The notes: generated by a model not told the origin, from the sequence alone. A stretch of DNA of 52,148 nt from Pseudomonas viridiflava (GCF_900583165.1 NZ_UTKY01000089.1:1-52148); one strand, 5' to 3'; counted from the stretch's first letter, positions 32,595 to 41,991 are shown. Translations and numbers: made by a program.

Positions 32595-33395
32595 ATGAAT
32601 ATGCCCCGCAATGGCTTCAAGGCCGCCCTGGCACAAGACGCCACCCAGTACGGCATCTGGGCTGGTTTCGCCACCGGCTACGCTGCCGAGATCGTCGCTA
32701 GCCTGGGTTACGACTGGATGCTGATCGACGGCGAGCACGCACCGAATACGGTGCCCAGCGTGCTCAACCAATTGCAGACGGTGGCGCCGTACACCACCGC
32801 GCCCGTGGTGCGTGCAGTGAACGGCGACGCCAGCCTGATCAAGCAACTGCTCGACGTTGGCGCGCAAACGCTGATGATCCCCATGGTCGAAACCGCCGAA
32901 CAGGCCCAGGCCCTGGTGCGCGCCATGCGCTATCCACCCCACGGCGTTCGTGGTGTCGGCGGCGGTTTGACCCGCGCCACACGCTGGGACGGCGTCGACA
33001 ACTACCTCAACACCGCCCACGAAGAGCTGTGCCTGATCGTGCAAGTAGAGTCGCGCCTCGGGGTGGAAAACGTCGAAGCGATTGCCGCCGTCGAAGGCGT
33101 GCATGCGGTGTTTATCGGCCCGGCCGACCTGTCCATTGGCCTTGGCCACGCCGGCAACCCCGGTCACCCCGAAGTGCAGGAGCGCATCAAGCACGCGGTG
33201 GACGCCACCCTCGCCGCCGGCAAGGTTTGCGGCATCCTCGCCCCCAATGAGGACGACGCACGCCGCTACCAGGCCTGGGGTTGCCGCTTTATTGCGGTGG
33301 CCATCGACATCAGCCTGCTGCGCCAGAGCGCCCTGGCCACCCTCGCCCGCTATCGCCCGCAGGCTGAAAGCAAAGCCCCATCGCGTACTTACTAA
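32595..33395 (+). CDS. rhmA: 2-keto-3-deoxy-L-rhamnonate aldolase
   Basis: A 266-aa metal-dependent class II aldolase of the HpcH/HpaI family. It splits 2-keto-3-deoxy-L-rhamnonate into pyruvate and L-lactaldehyde. Visible family motifs are YDWMLIDGEHAPN, LMIPMVETAEQA, the metal-binding Glu in VQVESRLGVEN and the metal-binding Asp in IGPADLSIGLG. The operon position after rhmD and before a lactaldehyde dehydrogenase gene fits RhmA rather than a heptenedioate aldolase. SD GAGGGAACC lies ahead of ATG 32595. Confidence 0.93.
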   Translation: MNMPRNGFKAALAQDATQYGIWAGFATGYAAEIVASLGYDWMLIDGEHAPNTVPSVLNQLQTVAPYTTAPVVRAVNGDASLIKQLLDVGAQTLMIPMVETAEQAQALVRAMRYPPHGVRGVGGGLTRATRWDGVDNYLNTAHEELCLIVQVESRLGVENVEAIAAVEGVHAVFIGPADLSIGLGHAGNPGHPEVQERIKHAVDATLAAGKVCGILAPNEDDARRYQAWGCRFIAVAIDISLLRQSALATLARYRPQAESKAPSRTY

Positions 33396-33405
33396 GGAGC
33401 TGCCC

Positions 33406-34839
33406 ATGTCATCCGTTCCCGTGTACCAGAACTTTATCAACGGTCGCTTCACGCCCAGCGAAGCGCACATTGACGTGCTCAACCCGGCCACCGGTGCGCT
33501 GCTGTCCAAGGTGCCGGCGTCCACCGCCGCCGATGTCGACCAGGCCCTCGCCGCTGCGCGCCAGGCGCAAAAGGACTGGGGCCGCAAACCCGCCATCGAA
33601 CGCGCCGGGCACCTGCGCCGCATCGCCGCCAAGCTGCGCGAAAACGTCGCGCACCTGGCCCGCACCATCACGCTGGAGCAAGGAAAAGTCACAGGGCTGG
33701 CCGAAGTGGAAGTCAACTTCACCGCCGACTACCTCGACTACATGGCCGAGTGGGCGCGCCGCATCGAAGGCGAGATCATCACCAGCGACCGCCAGAACGA
33801 AAACATCTTCCTGTTCCGCAAACCCTTGGGCGTGGTTGCGGGCATCCTGCCGTGGAATTTCCCGTTCTTCTTGATCGCCCGCAAAATGGCGCCGGCGCTG
33901 CTTACCGGCAACACCATCGTGATCAAGCCCAGCGAAGAAACCCCGAATAACTGCTTTGAATTCGCCAAGCTGGTGGCCGAAACCGACTTGCCCGCCGGCG
34001 TGTTCAACGTGGTCTGCGGCGACGGCCAGGTCGGCGGCGCACTCACGTCTCACAAGGGCGTAGACATGATCAGCTTCACCGGCAGTGTCGCCACCGGCTC
34101 GCGGATCATGACCGCGGCCGCGCCGAACATCACCAAGCTCAACCTGGAGCTGGGCGGCAAGGCGCCGGCCATCGTGCTGGCGGATGCCGACCTGGAGCTG
34201 GCCGTCAAAGCCATCCGCGATTCGCGCATCATCAACACCGGGCAAGTGTGCAATTGCGCCGAACGGGTGTACGTGGAGCGCAAGGTCGCCGACCAGTTTA
34301 TCGAGCGCATCAGCGCAGCCATGTTGGCCACGCGCTACGGCGACCCTATCGCCCAGGCTGATGTAGAAATGGGCCCGCTGATTAACCGCCAGGGTCTGGA
34401 CAACGTCAATCGCAAGGTGCGCACCGCATTGAGCCAAGGCGCCACATTGGTCAGCGGCGGGCAGATTGCCGACCTGGGTGCGGGCTTTCACTTCCAGCCA
34501 ACCGTCTTGGCCGGCTGCCGCGCCGACATGGAGATCATGCGCGAAGAGATCTTCGGCCCGGTGCTGCCGATCCAGATTGTCGATGACTTGGACGAAGCCA
34601 TCGCCTTGGCCAACGACTGCGACTACGGCCTGACCTCATCGATCTACACCCGTGACCTGGGCAAGGCCATGCATGCAGTGCGCGAAATCGACTTTGGCGA
34701 AACCTACGTCAACCGCGAGAACTTCGAGGCGATGCAGGGCTTCCATGCCGGTGTGCGTAAATCCGGGGTTGGCGGCGCCGATGGTAAGCACGGCCTGTAC
34801 GAATACACCCACACCCATGTGGTGTACCTGCAGAGCTGA
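33406..34839 (+). CDS. aldA: Lactaldehyde dehydrogenase
   Basis: A 477-aa NAD-dependent aldehyde dehydrogenase with strong likeness to E. coli AldA. It oxidises L-lactaldehyde to L-lactate. Telling stretches are EVNFTADYLDYMAEWARR, the nucleotide-binding region GILPWNFPFFLIARKMAPAL, the catalytic Glu in LELGGKAPAIV, the catalytic Cys in NTGQVCNCAERV and NRENFEAMQGFHAG. ATG 33406 follows AAGGAGCTGCCC. The frame open upstream of this start is a shadow of rhmA. It completes conversion of rhamnose carbon to pyruvate plus lactate. Confidence 0.95.
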   Translation: MSSVPVYQNFINGRFTPSEAHIDVLNPATGALLSKVPASTAADVDQALAAARQAQKDWGRKPAIERAGHLRRIAAKLRENVAHLARTITLEQGKVTGLAEVEVNFTADYLDYMAEWARRIEGEIITSDRQNENIFLFRKPLGVVAGILPWNFPFFLIARKMAPALLTGNTIVIKPSEETPNNCFEFAKLVAETDLPAGVFNVVCGDGQVGGALTSHKGVDMISFTGSVATGSRIMTAAAPNITKLNLELGGKAPAIVLADADLELAVKAIRDSRIINTGQVCNCAERVYVERKVADQFIERISAAMLATRYGDPIAQADVEMGPLINRQGLDNVNRKVRTALSQGATLVSGGQIADLGAGFHFQPTVLAGCRADMEIMREEIFGPVLPIQIVDDLDEAIALANDCDYGLTSSIYTRDLGKAMHAVREIDFGETYVNRENFEAMQGFHAGVRKSGVGGADGKHGLYEYTHTHVVYLQS

Positions 34840-34909
34840 TCTGGTTAAACGGGCCTGGGCACGGTAGCGTGCGGGCCCTTCCGAATGTGCTTCTGATAAG
34901 GACTGCCCC

Positions 34910-35785
34910 ATGCCCCTGACTCCCTACAGCGGCCCGATTATCGACAGCCACCTGCACCTGTTCGACCCGCGCCGGCCCCAAGGCATTCCATGGCCTGAAC
35001 CCGGCAACCGCTTGTATAGCGCGCATTTGCCGGCGGATTACTGGGCGCTGGCCGAGCCTCATCACGTGGTCGGTGCGATTGCGGTAGAAGCCAGCCCGTG
35101 GCGCGACGACAACCGCTGGCTGCTGGAAACCTTGCGCAACGAGCCGCGCATGCTCGGCTTCGTCGGCAACCTGGACCCGCTGCACGCCGACTTCGCCAAT
35201 GACCTTGATGCGCTGGCGCACGAACCACTGTTCCTTGGGCTGCGCTACGGCAACCTGTGGGACCGCGACCTGCTGCACGATCAGGTCCGCCCCGGCTTTA
35301 TCGACGGCCTGCGCCACCTCGCCGCCTGTGGCCGAAGCCTGGACAGCGCCAACCCGAACCCGCGCCTGATCAAGGGTTTGTTGCAACTGAGCGATGCCTT
35401 GCCCGAACTGCGCCTCGTCGTCGACCACCTGCCCAATGCCCAAGTACCGGCGGGTGAAGAAGCGGCGTATCACGCTGATCTGCTGCGCCTGGCCGAGCGC
35501 CCGAATGTGTTCGCCAAACTGGCGGAAATCCCCCAGGTCGGCCCGCAAGGCTTGATCACCGACACCGCGTTCTACAACGACCGCCTGGCCGTCTTGTGGG
35601 AAGCCTTTGGCGAAGACCGCTGCTTCTTTGGCAGCGACTGGCCCAACAGCGATCACCTGGCGGATTTCGCCACCACCCTGGGCTTGGTCAAACGCTGCAT
35701 GGCCGACCAGCCCAAGGCGGCGCAGGCCAAGTTCTTCCTGCATAACGCGGTGCGTATCTATACGCCCACCCATGGAGCGCAGTGA
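34910..35785 (+). CDS. Amidohydrolase, probable L-rhamnono-lactonase
   Basis: A 291-aa member of the amidohydrolase group COG3618, which includes sugar-acid lactonases. The HxH metal motif is DSHLHLFDP (His14, His16) near the N-terminus. RLVVDHLPNA carries a further His, and GSDWPNSDH holds the C-terminal Asp. In the oxidative rhamnose route the dehydrogenase makes L-rhamnono-lactone, which needs hydrolysis to L-rhamnonate; no other lactonase is encoded here, so this gene fills that step by inference. SD AAGGAC lies before ATG 34910. Its stop shares a base with the next ATG (TGATG). Confidence 0.85.
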   Translation: MPLTPYSGPIIDSHLHLFDPRRPQGIPWPEPGNRLYSAHLPADYWALAEPHHVVGAIAVEASPWRDDNRWLLETLRNEPRMLGFVGNLDPLHADFANDLDALAHEPLFLGLRYGNLWDRDLLHDQVRPGFIDGLRHLAACGRSLDSANPNPRLIKGLLQLSDALPELRLVVDHLPNAQVPAGEEAAYHADLLRLAERPNVFAKLAEIPQVGPQGLITDTAFYNDRLAVLWEAFGEDRCFFGSDWPNSDHLADFATTLGLVKRCMADQPKAAQAKFFLHNAVRIYTPTHGAQ

Positions 35786-36105
35786 TGCAGACCCGAGCCT
35801 TTCGCATGAACCTCAACCCTGGCCAGGCCGATGAGTATCGGCGGCGTCACGATGAAATATGGCCGGAACTGGCGCAGGCCTTGCTGGACGCTGGTGTGGT
35901 GGATTACCGGATCTTCCTCGACGAAGACGCCAACGCCTTGTTCGCCACGCTGACGCATGAGGACGCCCACGGTCTGGATGAACTGCCCCGCACCGCGCTG
36001 ATGCAACGCTGGTGGAACGCCATGCAAGACATCATGCCCAGCCATGCCGATGCCTCACCGATCAGTGTGGATTTGCTGCCCATGTTCCATCTGACGCGCC
36101 CCTGA
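35785..36105 (+). CDS. rhaM: L-rhamnose mutarotase
   Basis: A 106-aa protein of the RhaM family, which interconverts the alpha and beta anomers of L-rhamnose. Tyr18 and His22 in DEYRRRHDEIWPEL match the E. coli active-site residues in position, and the C-terminal SVDLLPMFHL is the family ending. ATG 35785 overlaps the previous stop by one base, with GGAG upstream; an in-frame GTG at 35782 is less likely. It is placed just before rhaT, so it should supply the right anomer for transport or for the dehydrogenase. Confidence 0.93.
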   Translation: MQTRAFRMNLNPGQADEYRRRHDEIWPELAQALLDAGVVDYRIFLDEDANALFATLTHEDAHGLDELPRTALMQRWWNAMQDIMPSHADASPISVDLLPMFHLTRP

Positions 36106-36145
36106 ACCAACAGACCCACAACAACAATAAAAAGGATTCGACTAC

Positions 36146-37204
36146 GTGGAAATCATTCTCCTTGGTGTGATTCTGCACTTTATCGGCGGCTTCGCTTCCG
36201 GCAGTTTCTACATCCCCTACAAGAAGGTCCGCGGCTGGGCCTGGGAAAGTTATTGGATCACCGGCGGCCTGGTGTCTTGGCTGATCGTGCCGCTGATTGC
36301 CGCGCAACTGACGGTACCGGGCTGGGTAGACATCCTGCGCAATGCCGACACCAGCACCCTGCTATGGACGTATATGTTTGGTGTGTTGTGGGGCATTGGC
36401 GGCCTGACGTTCGGCCTGACCATGCGCTACCTGGGCCTGTCCTTGGGCATGTCGCTGATCATGGGCCTCACCTCGGCGCTCGGCGCATTGATGCCAGCGC
36501 TGTACCGCGACCTGTTCACTTCCGAGACCGAAGGTACCCTAACGTCGATGCTGGCCTCCCAGGGCGGGCATTGGGTGTTGTGGGGCGTGGCGGTGTCATT
36601 GGTCGGTATCGCGGTGTGCGGCAAGGCCGGGCTGATCAAGGAACGGGAAGTGTCCCAAGCGGTGAAGTTCGCCAGTGTCAGCGAGTTCTCGCTGGGCAAG
36701 GGCATGCTGGTGGCGGTGATTTCCGGGGTGCTGAGCGCGTGTTTCAGCTACGGCATCTCGGCTGGGCGCCCGCTGGCCGCCGCGGCGGTTGAGCATGGCG
36801 CCAACAGCCTGTTCCAGAACAACGTGACCTTTATGGTGATCATGTGGGGCGGGCTGACCACCAACGGTATTTGGTGCCTGTGGTTGAACTGGCGCAACCG
36901 CACTTTCCATAACTACACCGACCGCAGCACGCCGTTGCTGGGCAACTACCTGCTGGTGGCCGTCGCCGGCACCCTGTGGTTCTTGCAGTTCTTTTTCTAC
37001 GGCATGGGCGAAAGCCGCCTGCAAAACGACGCCAGTTCGTGGGTGCTGCACATGTCGTTCATCATCATCGTGTCCAACTGCTGGGGCCTCTACTTCCGCG
37101 AATGGCACGGCACCAGTGCGGCCAACAAGGGCGTGCTGGTAGCCGGCATTGCAGTGATTCTTGGCGCCATCGCCATGGTCGGCTACGGCAATTACCTCGG
37201 CTGA
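36146..37204 (+). CDS. rhaT: L-rhamnose/H+ symporter
   Basis: A 352-aa inner-membrane carrier of the RhaT family with about ten helices. Family stretches include FASGSFYIPYKKVRGWAWESYW, GVLWGIGGLTFGLTMRYLG and QNNVTFMVIMWGGL. It starts with GTG 36146, with AAAGGA 9-10 bp upstream. It brings free L-rhamnose into the cell with a proton. The dehydrogenase gene follows 28 bp later. RhaT is best known from enterobacteria with the kinase-based pathway; here it serves an oxidative pathway. Confidence 0.94.
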   Translation: MEIILLGVILHFIGGFASGSFYIPYKKVRGWAWESYWITGGLVSWLIVPLIAAQLTVPGWVDILRNADTSTLLWTYMFGVLWGIGGLTFGLTMRYLGLSLGMSLIMGLTSALGALMPALYRDLFTSETEGTLTSMLASQGGHWVLWGVAVSLVGIAVCGKAGLIKEREVSQAVKFASVSEFSLGKGMLVAVISGVLSACFSYGISAGRPLAAAAVEHGANSLFQNNVTFMVIMWGGLTTNGIWCLWLNWRNRTFHNYTDRSTPLLGNYLLVAVAGTLWFLQFFFYGMGESRLQNDASSWVLHMSFIIIVSNCWGLYFREWHGTSAANKGVLVAGIAVILGAIAMVGYGNYLG

Positions 37205-37232
37205 TGCCGCTTATTTCTTGAAGGAGTTTCTT

Positions 37233-38003
37233 ATGTTGCTTGCAGACAAAACCGTGATCATCACCGGCGCCTCCCGTGGCATCGGCCGCGCCGCCGCCCG
37301 TGAATGCGCACGTCAGGGCGCCCGCGTGGTGATCGGCCACAGTGGCAGCGGCCAGGGTACGGAAGCGGCCTATTCGCTGATCGAAGAGATCAAGGCGTTC
37401 GGCGGCCAAGCCATCGAAGTGGGGGGTGATGCGGCCGACCCGGACACCGGCGACCAACTGGTGGCCGGCGCGGTCAAGGCGTTCGGCAGCGTCGACGTGT
37501 TCGTCAACAACGCCGGCATCTGCCCGTTCCACTCGTTTTTGGACATGCCTCGCGAGGTCTACCTGAAGACCGTCAACACCAACCTCAACGGTGCCTACTT
37601 CGCCGTGCAGGCGGCGGCCAACCAGATGAAAAACCAGGGCCGTGGCGGCGCGATCATCGCGGTCAGCTCCATCAGCGCGCTTGTGGGTGGCGGTATGCAA
37701 ACCCACTACACGCCGACCAAGGCTGGCCTGCATTCGTTGATGCAGTCCTGCGCGATTGCGCTGGGGCCGTATGGCATCCGTTGCAACTCGGTGCTGCCGG
37801 GCACTATCGCCACCGATATCAACAAGGAGGATTTGGCCGATGAGGAAAAGCTCGCCTATATGACTTCGCGCACGCCGCTGGGTCGGTTGGGTGAACCGGA
37901 TGATATCGCCGGCCCGATCGTTTTCCTTGCCTCGGACATGGCGCGCTATGTGACTGGAGCGTCGCTGCTGGTGGATGGCGGCCTGTACGTGAATCTCCAG
38001 TAA
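37233..38003 (+). CDS. SDR, probable L-rhamnose 1-dehydrogenase
   Basis: A 256-aa short-chain dehydrogenase. The cofactor loop is TGASRGIG, the structural motif is VNNAGICP, and the catalytic set is Ser in AVSSIS with YTPTK. The C-terminus VTGASLLVDGGLYVN is standard. By pathway logic it oxidises L-rhamnose at C1 to the lactone, the first step of the non-phosphorylative route; no rhamnose isomerase or kinase gene is present. AAGGAG lies 8 bp before ATG 37233. Other sugar dehydrogenase activities cannot be excluded from sequence. Confidence 0.88.
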   Translation: MLLADKTVIITGASRGIGRAAARECARQGARVVIGHSGSGQGTEAAYSLIEEIKAFGGQAIEVGGDAADPDTGDQLVAGAVKAFGSVDVFVNNAGICPFHSFLDMPREVYLKTVNTNLNGAYFAVQAAANQMKNQGRGGAIIAVSSISALVGGGMQTHYTPTKAGLHSLMQSCAIALGPYGIRCNSVLPGTIATDINKEDLADEEKLAYMTSRTPLGRLGEPDDIAGPIVFLASDMARYVTGASLLVDGGLYVNLQ

Positions 38004-38036
38004 CTCCAACCTTCTAACAAAAACCTCATTTCCAAT

Positions 38037-38123
38037 GTGGGAGGGGGCTTGCCCCCGATTGCGGTACATCAGTCACACATCTACCGACTGACACACTGCT
38101 ATCGGGGGCAACCCCCCTCCCAC
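38037..38123. repeat. REPIN between the dehydrogenase and porin genes
   Basis: A complete inverted pair of GTGGGAGGGGGCTTGCCCCC-type arms lies in the 174-bp gap. The right arm has a substitution (GCAACCCCCCTCCCAC). It may lower read-through from the catabolic operon into the porin gene. Confidence 0.92.
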
Positions 38124-38177
38124 AGGGGATCTCTGTGCCTGAAATTCCATAAAAACAACAATCCAAGGAGCTTTTCC

Positions 38178-39500
38178 ATGCGCACCACTCTCCCCCTGGC
38201 CCTGCTGTGCAGCGCCATGTCCACCTGTGCCTACAGCGCCGGTTTGCTCGACCCCAACTCCCCCGCCATGCTCGGCGACTGGAACGGCCTACGCCCGCAA
38301 CTGGCCGAGCAAGGCTATGACTTCACCCTCAAATACGTCGGCGAAGTCGGCGCCAACCTCGGTGGCGGCTACAACTCCCACACCACCGCGCGCTGGAGTG
38401 ACCAATTGATCCTGGGCGTGACCATGGACCTGCAAAAACTGCTGGGCTGGCAAGACGCGAGCTTTCGCATCGGCATCGGCGAGCGCCATGGCAAGGACAT
38501 CACCAACGACCGCGTGCACCACCCCAATGCCACCGGCCTGACCTCCACCATGGAAGTCTTCGGTGGCGGCAATGCCTGGCGGCTTTCGCAGTTTTGGTAC
38601 GAGCAGAAATTCTTCGACAGGAAGTTCGCCCTGAAACTGGGGCGCTTCGGCCACGGTGAAGACTTCGACCAATTCCCCTGCGAATTCCAGAACGTCACCC
38701 TGTGCGGCTCCCAGGAAGGTAACTGGAACGGCGTGTGGAACAGCTTCCCCATCAGCCAGTGGGCAGTGCGCGCCAAGTACCAGTTCACCGATGAATTCGC
38801 GATGCAGGTGGGCGCCTACGACAAAAACCCCGGCAACGCCGAAGCCAGCAATGGCTTCAAGCCGTTTATCAGCGGCTCCCAAGGCACCAGTTTCCCGATC
38901 GAAGCCATCTGGAAAGGCCGGATTGCCGGGCTGAGTTCGGAGTACCACGCCGGTTACTACTACGCCAACGCCGACACCAAGGACATGCTCAAGGATGCCG
39001 ACGGCAACTTCGCCGCCAGCTCGCAGAAGCCCTACCGAATGTATTCCAGCAACAGCGGCTGGTGGTTGTCGGGCCAGCAGCAACTGACTACGGTGGACGG
39101 CAATGACAAGCGCGGCCTGAATGTGTTCGCCAACCTCACGGTGAATGACCCGAACAAAAGCGTGATCAAAAACCTGATCCAGGTCGGGCTGATCTACCGT
39201 GGCCCGTTCGACTCACGCCCTGACGACACCTTCGGCGTCGGCGCCTCCAGGTTGCAAGTCAGCGACCGCTACACGCGCAACACCCAGATGCTCAACGCCG
39301 CCAACGGCGTCACGGCCCTCGACGACCCGTTGTACGTACCCGAGCAACGCCGCGAGTACAGCTACGAGATCAACTACGGCGTGCAGACCACCCCCTGGCT
39401 GATGGTGCGGCCCAACCTGCAATACGTGAAGTACCCCGGCGGCCTGACCCAAACCCGCGGCGCGGTAGTGGGCGGCGTGCAATTCATCGCCGACTTCTAG
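38178..39500 (+). CDS. OprB-family carbohydrate-selective porin
   Basis: A 440-aa outer-membrane porin. A signal peptide (LPLALLCSAMSTCAYSA) is followed by MLGDWNGLRPQLAEQGYDFTLKYVGEV, the standard opening of OprB proteins, and a beta-barrel ending in QFIADF. AAGGAG lies 8-9 bp before ATG 38178. It should let rhamnose or other sugars through the outer membrane and is probably part of the rhamnose regulon, although a REPIN separates it from the operon. Its TAG stop shares the palindrome CTAG with the stop of the converging channel gene. Confidence 0.92.
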   Translation: MRTTLPLALLCSAMSTCAYSAGLLDPNSPAMLGDWNGLRPQLAEQGYDFTLKYVGEVGANLGGGYNSHTTARWSDQLILGVTMDLQKLLGWQDASFRIGIGERHGKDITNDRVHHPNATGLTSTMEVFGGGNAWRLSQFWYEQKFFDRKFALKLGRFGHGEDFDQFPCEFQNVTLCGSQEGNWNGVWNSFPISQWAVRAKYQFTDEFAMQVGAYDKNPGNAEASNGFKPFISGSQGTSFPIEAIWKGRIAGLSSEYHAGYYYANADTKDMLKDADGNFAASSQKPYRMYSSNSGWWLSGQQQLTTVDGNDKRGLNVFANLTVNDPNKSVIKNLIQVGLIYRGPFDSRPDDTFGVGASRLQVSDRYTRNTQMLNAANGVTALDDPLYVPEQRREYSYEINYGVQTTPWLMVRPNLQYVKYPGGLTQTRGAVVGGVQFIADF

Positions 39501-40945
39501 CCGCCGTGGCGCTTGCGCAACCACTGTAGGAAGCCCTTCTTCACCGGCACCACCGGCGATTCCTCGATCAATGCCTGGGCGGCATGCAGGCGGTAATCCA
39601 GCAGGGTTTTCATGGACTCGCTGATGTCGTGCCGGGCGTCCAGGCACGGCGTGAGGAACTCTTTTTCGATGCGGTACGCGGTGCAGAAGGTCTTCGCAGA
39701 GAAATCCGCCAGGGCCGCCTGGTCGGACAAGATGCCCGCCTCGCCGATGACCTCGCCAGGGCCCATGCGCCCCGCTTCGAACTTGTGCCCGGCCTTGGTC
39801 AGCATCACCGAGACCACGCCAGACTCGATGATGAACAGATGATCACTGACCTCCCCGGCCGGCAAGATCATCTCGCCGCTGCGGTAGGTGTGCTGGACCA
39901 TGTTCTGGCTGAAGGTTTCTTTCTCTTCCTGGCGCAGGGTGGAGAAAATCGACGAGCGCTCCAGCAACGCCCGCGCCGTCGACATCGCCGGCGGCGCGCT
40001 GCTTTCGGTGGCCGAGAGCAAACCGACGCCGGCGGCCTGCAGGTGCCGGAACGCCAGGTCATAAAGCTGGTTGCGCACCTCGCGCTTGAGCGCCATCGCC
40101 GGCACAAAGCCGCTGATTTCATACTCCACGCCACCACTGACCGACGCCTTGAACGCCACGCTCGGCGCCGGCTTGGCCAACAGCGGCCGGCAGCCCTGCA
40201 TTGCCCGTTCCAGCGCCTCGATTACAGTTTGCGGGCGCGCATGGGGGCTGACTTGCAGGCTGACCGCCAGGCCGAACATGTCCGCCGGACGCGAAAAGTT
40301 GATGATCTTGGCCTTGGCCGCCAAGGAGTTGGGAATCACCGCCAGGCTGCCCTGGGAGGTTTGCAGGCGCGTTGCGCGCCAATCGATATCGGTCACCCGG
40401 CCTTCGGTGCCGTCGATGGAAATCCAGTCATCGAGCTGATACGGCTTGGTGGTGTTGAGCACAATCCCGGAAAACACATCGCTGAGGGTGCTCTGCAACG
40501 CCAGGCCGACAATGATCGCCACTGCCCCGGAGGTGGCCAGCACGCCCTTGACCGGCAGGTCTAGCACATAGGCCATGGCGGCGATGATGGCGATCAGGAA
40601 AATCACCGCCCCCATCAAATCCTGCAACAACCGCCCGGTATGCCCGACCCGCTGCATCATCAACGCCCCGAGCAATACCGTCAGCGTACGCGCCGCAAAC
40701 AGCCACCAACCAATCTGCAACGCCGTGGCGGCCAGGTGCAACGCGGTGTGCTCGCCGTAAGGCGCAATCTGCATCGGGTTCATGCCGTCGTTGAACAACA
40801 CGGCGCTGTACACGGCAAATATCACCAGCCGTGCGCCCAGTTTCCAATTCGCCAGTTGGGGGGAAATCAGGCGCCAGACGGCGATGTCGATAAGGATCAG
40901 CGCCAGGGCGCAGAGCATCGGGTGTTCGGAGATAAGTGAAGGCAT
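39497..40945 (-). CDS. MscS-type channel with C-terminal cyclic-nucleotide-binding domain
   Basis: A 482-aa membrane protein. Several N-terminal helices lead to the MscS pore and beta domain (AIIVGLALQSTLSDVFSGIVL, DDWISIDGTEGRVTDIDWRATRL). The final third is a cNMP-binding fold: IFSTLRQEEKETFSQNMV, EVSDHLFIIESGVVSVML, MGPGEVIGEAGIL. Such fusions act as mechanosensitive or nucleotide-gated channels. I chose ATG 40945, which has GGAG upstream; a frame open a further 69 bp has no support. It is monocistronic. The phosphate-cassette arginine of true cAMP binders is not obvious, so ligand binding is uncertain. Confidence 0.87.
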   Translation of the reverse strand: MPSLISEHPMLCALALILIDIAVWRLISPQLANWKLGARLVIFAVYSAVLFNDGMNPMQIAPYGEHTALHLAATALQIGWWLFAARTLTVLLGALMMQRVGHTGRLLQDLMGAVIFLIAIIAAMAYVLDLPVKGVLATSGAVAIIVGLALQSTLSDVFSGIVLNTTKPYQLDDWISIDGTEGRVTDIDWRATRLQTSQGSLAVIPNSLAAKAKIINFSRPADMFGLAVSLQVSPHARPQTVIEALERAMQGCRPLLAKPAPSVAFKASVSGGVEYEISGFVPAMALKREVRNQLYDLAFRHLQAAGVGLLSATESSAPPAMSTARALLERSSIFSTLRQEEKETFSQNMVQHTYRSGEMILPAGEVSDHLFIIESGVVSVMLTKAGHKFEAGRMGPGEVIGEAGILSDQAALADFSAKTFCTAYRIEKEFLTPCLDARHDISESMKTLLDYRLHAAQALIEESPVVPVKKGFLQWLRKRHGG

Positions 40946-41017
40946 CCAGGCGACTCCAGGGCGAATGGCCAGAAGATCGCATGAAATAGAGATGGCGGGT
41001 ATAGCGCAGGACAAAAT

Positions 41018-41104
41018 GTGGGAGGGGGCTTGCTCCCGATTGCGGTGGGTCAGTCAAGTTTCTGGTGACTGTCACAGCGCAATCGGGAGCAAGCCCCCTC
41101 CCAC
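41018..41104. repeat. REPIN between pirin and channel genes
   Basis: A complete inverted REP pair of the GTGGGAGGGGGCTTGCTCCCGAT class lies just past the stop of the minus-strand pirin gene and upstream of the channel gene start, where it may act as a transcription end. Confidence 0.92.
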
Positions 41105-41124
41105 ATGGGTTGTGTGCTCATCCG

Positions 41125-41991
41125 TTAATTCCGCATCTGGCCGAACCTGCCCGATTGAAAATCTTCAAACGCCTGATGAATTTCCTGCTCGGTATTCATC
41201 ACAAACGGGCCGTGCCCCACGATCGGTTCGTCAATCGGCTCACCACTGAGCAGCAGCACCTTGGCGTCGTCGTTGGACTCCAGCGTCAACTGGCTGCCGT
41301 CACGCTCGAACAAGGCCAAGTCGCCTTGGCGTGCGATTTGCTCGCCGTTGACCAACACGGTGCCGCGCAGAATCACCAAGGCGCTGTTGCGTCCGGCGTG
41401 CAGGTCCAGGGTGACAGACTTGCCGGCGTTGAGCCGCAGGTCCCACAGGTCGATGGGCGTAAAGGTGCGCGCTGGGCCCCAGGCGCCAGCGAATTCACCG
41501 GCGATCAGGCGCAGGTGGCCAGCGTCATTTGCCAGGGGCAGCACGGGGATATCGCCGTCGACGATTGTCTGGTAGCCGGCGTCGGCCATTTTGTCCTTGG
41601 CCGGCAGGTTGACCCACAGTTGCACCATCTCCAACGGGCCGCCGCTGCGGGCGAAGGCTTCAGAATGGAATTCTTCGTGAATGATGCCGCTGGCGGCGGT
41701 CATCCATTGCACATCGCCAGGGCCGATTTTGCCGCCGCCGCCGCTGGAGTCGCGGTGTTCGACTTCGCCGTCGTAGACGATGGTCACGGTCTCAAAGCCG
41801 CGATGGGGGTGCTGGCCGACACCGCGACGTTGCTCGGTGGGCGTGAATTCGGCCGGGCCGGCGTGGTCCAGCAGCAGAAACGGACTGATGTGTTTGCCCA
41901 GGTTGTCGTAGGAAAACAGTGTGCGCACCGGGAAGCCGTCGCCAACCCAATGACCGCGCGGACTGGTGTAGATGCCGATGAGTTTTTTCAT
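41125..41991 (-). CDS. Pirin family protein
   Basis: A 288-aa double-cupin protein. The metal-binding motif HPHRGFETVTIVYDGEVEH and the partner region GIIHEEF give the His/Glu set of pirins, some of which have quercetin dioxygenase activity. Start ATG 41991 follows GGAGGATCATC; an 8-codon extension is possible but unsupported. It stands alone, between the REPIN and the two-component system, and is transcribed away from the latter. Role unknown; pirins are often linked to oxidative stress or central metabolism. Confidence 0.92.
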   Translation of the reverse strand: MKKLIGIYTSPRGHWVGDGFPVRTLFSYDNLGKHISPFLLLDHAGPAEFTPTEQRRGVGQHPHRGFETVTIVYDGEVEHRDSSGGGGKIGPGDVQWMTAASGIIHEEFHSEAFARSGGPLEMVQLWVNLPAKDKMADAGYQTIVDGDIPVLPLANDAGHLRLIAGEFAGAWGPARTFTPIDLWDLRLNAGKSVTLDLHAGRNSALVILRGTVLVNGEQIARQGDLALFERDGSQLTLESNDDAKVLLLSGEPIDEPIVGHGPFVMNTEQEIHQAFEDFQSGRFGQMRN

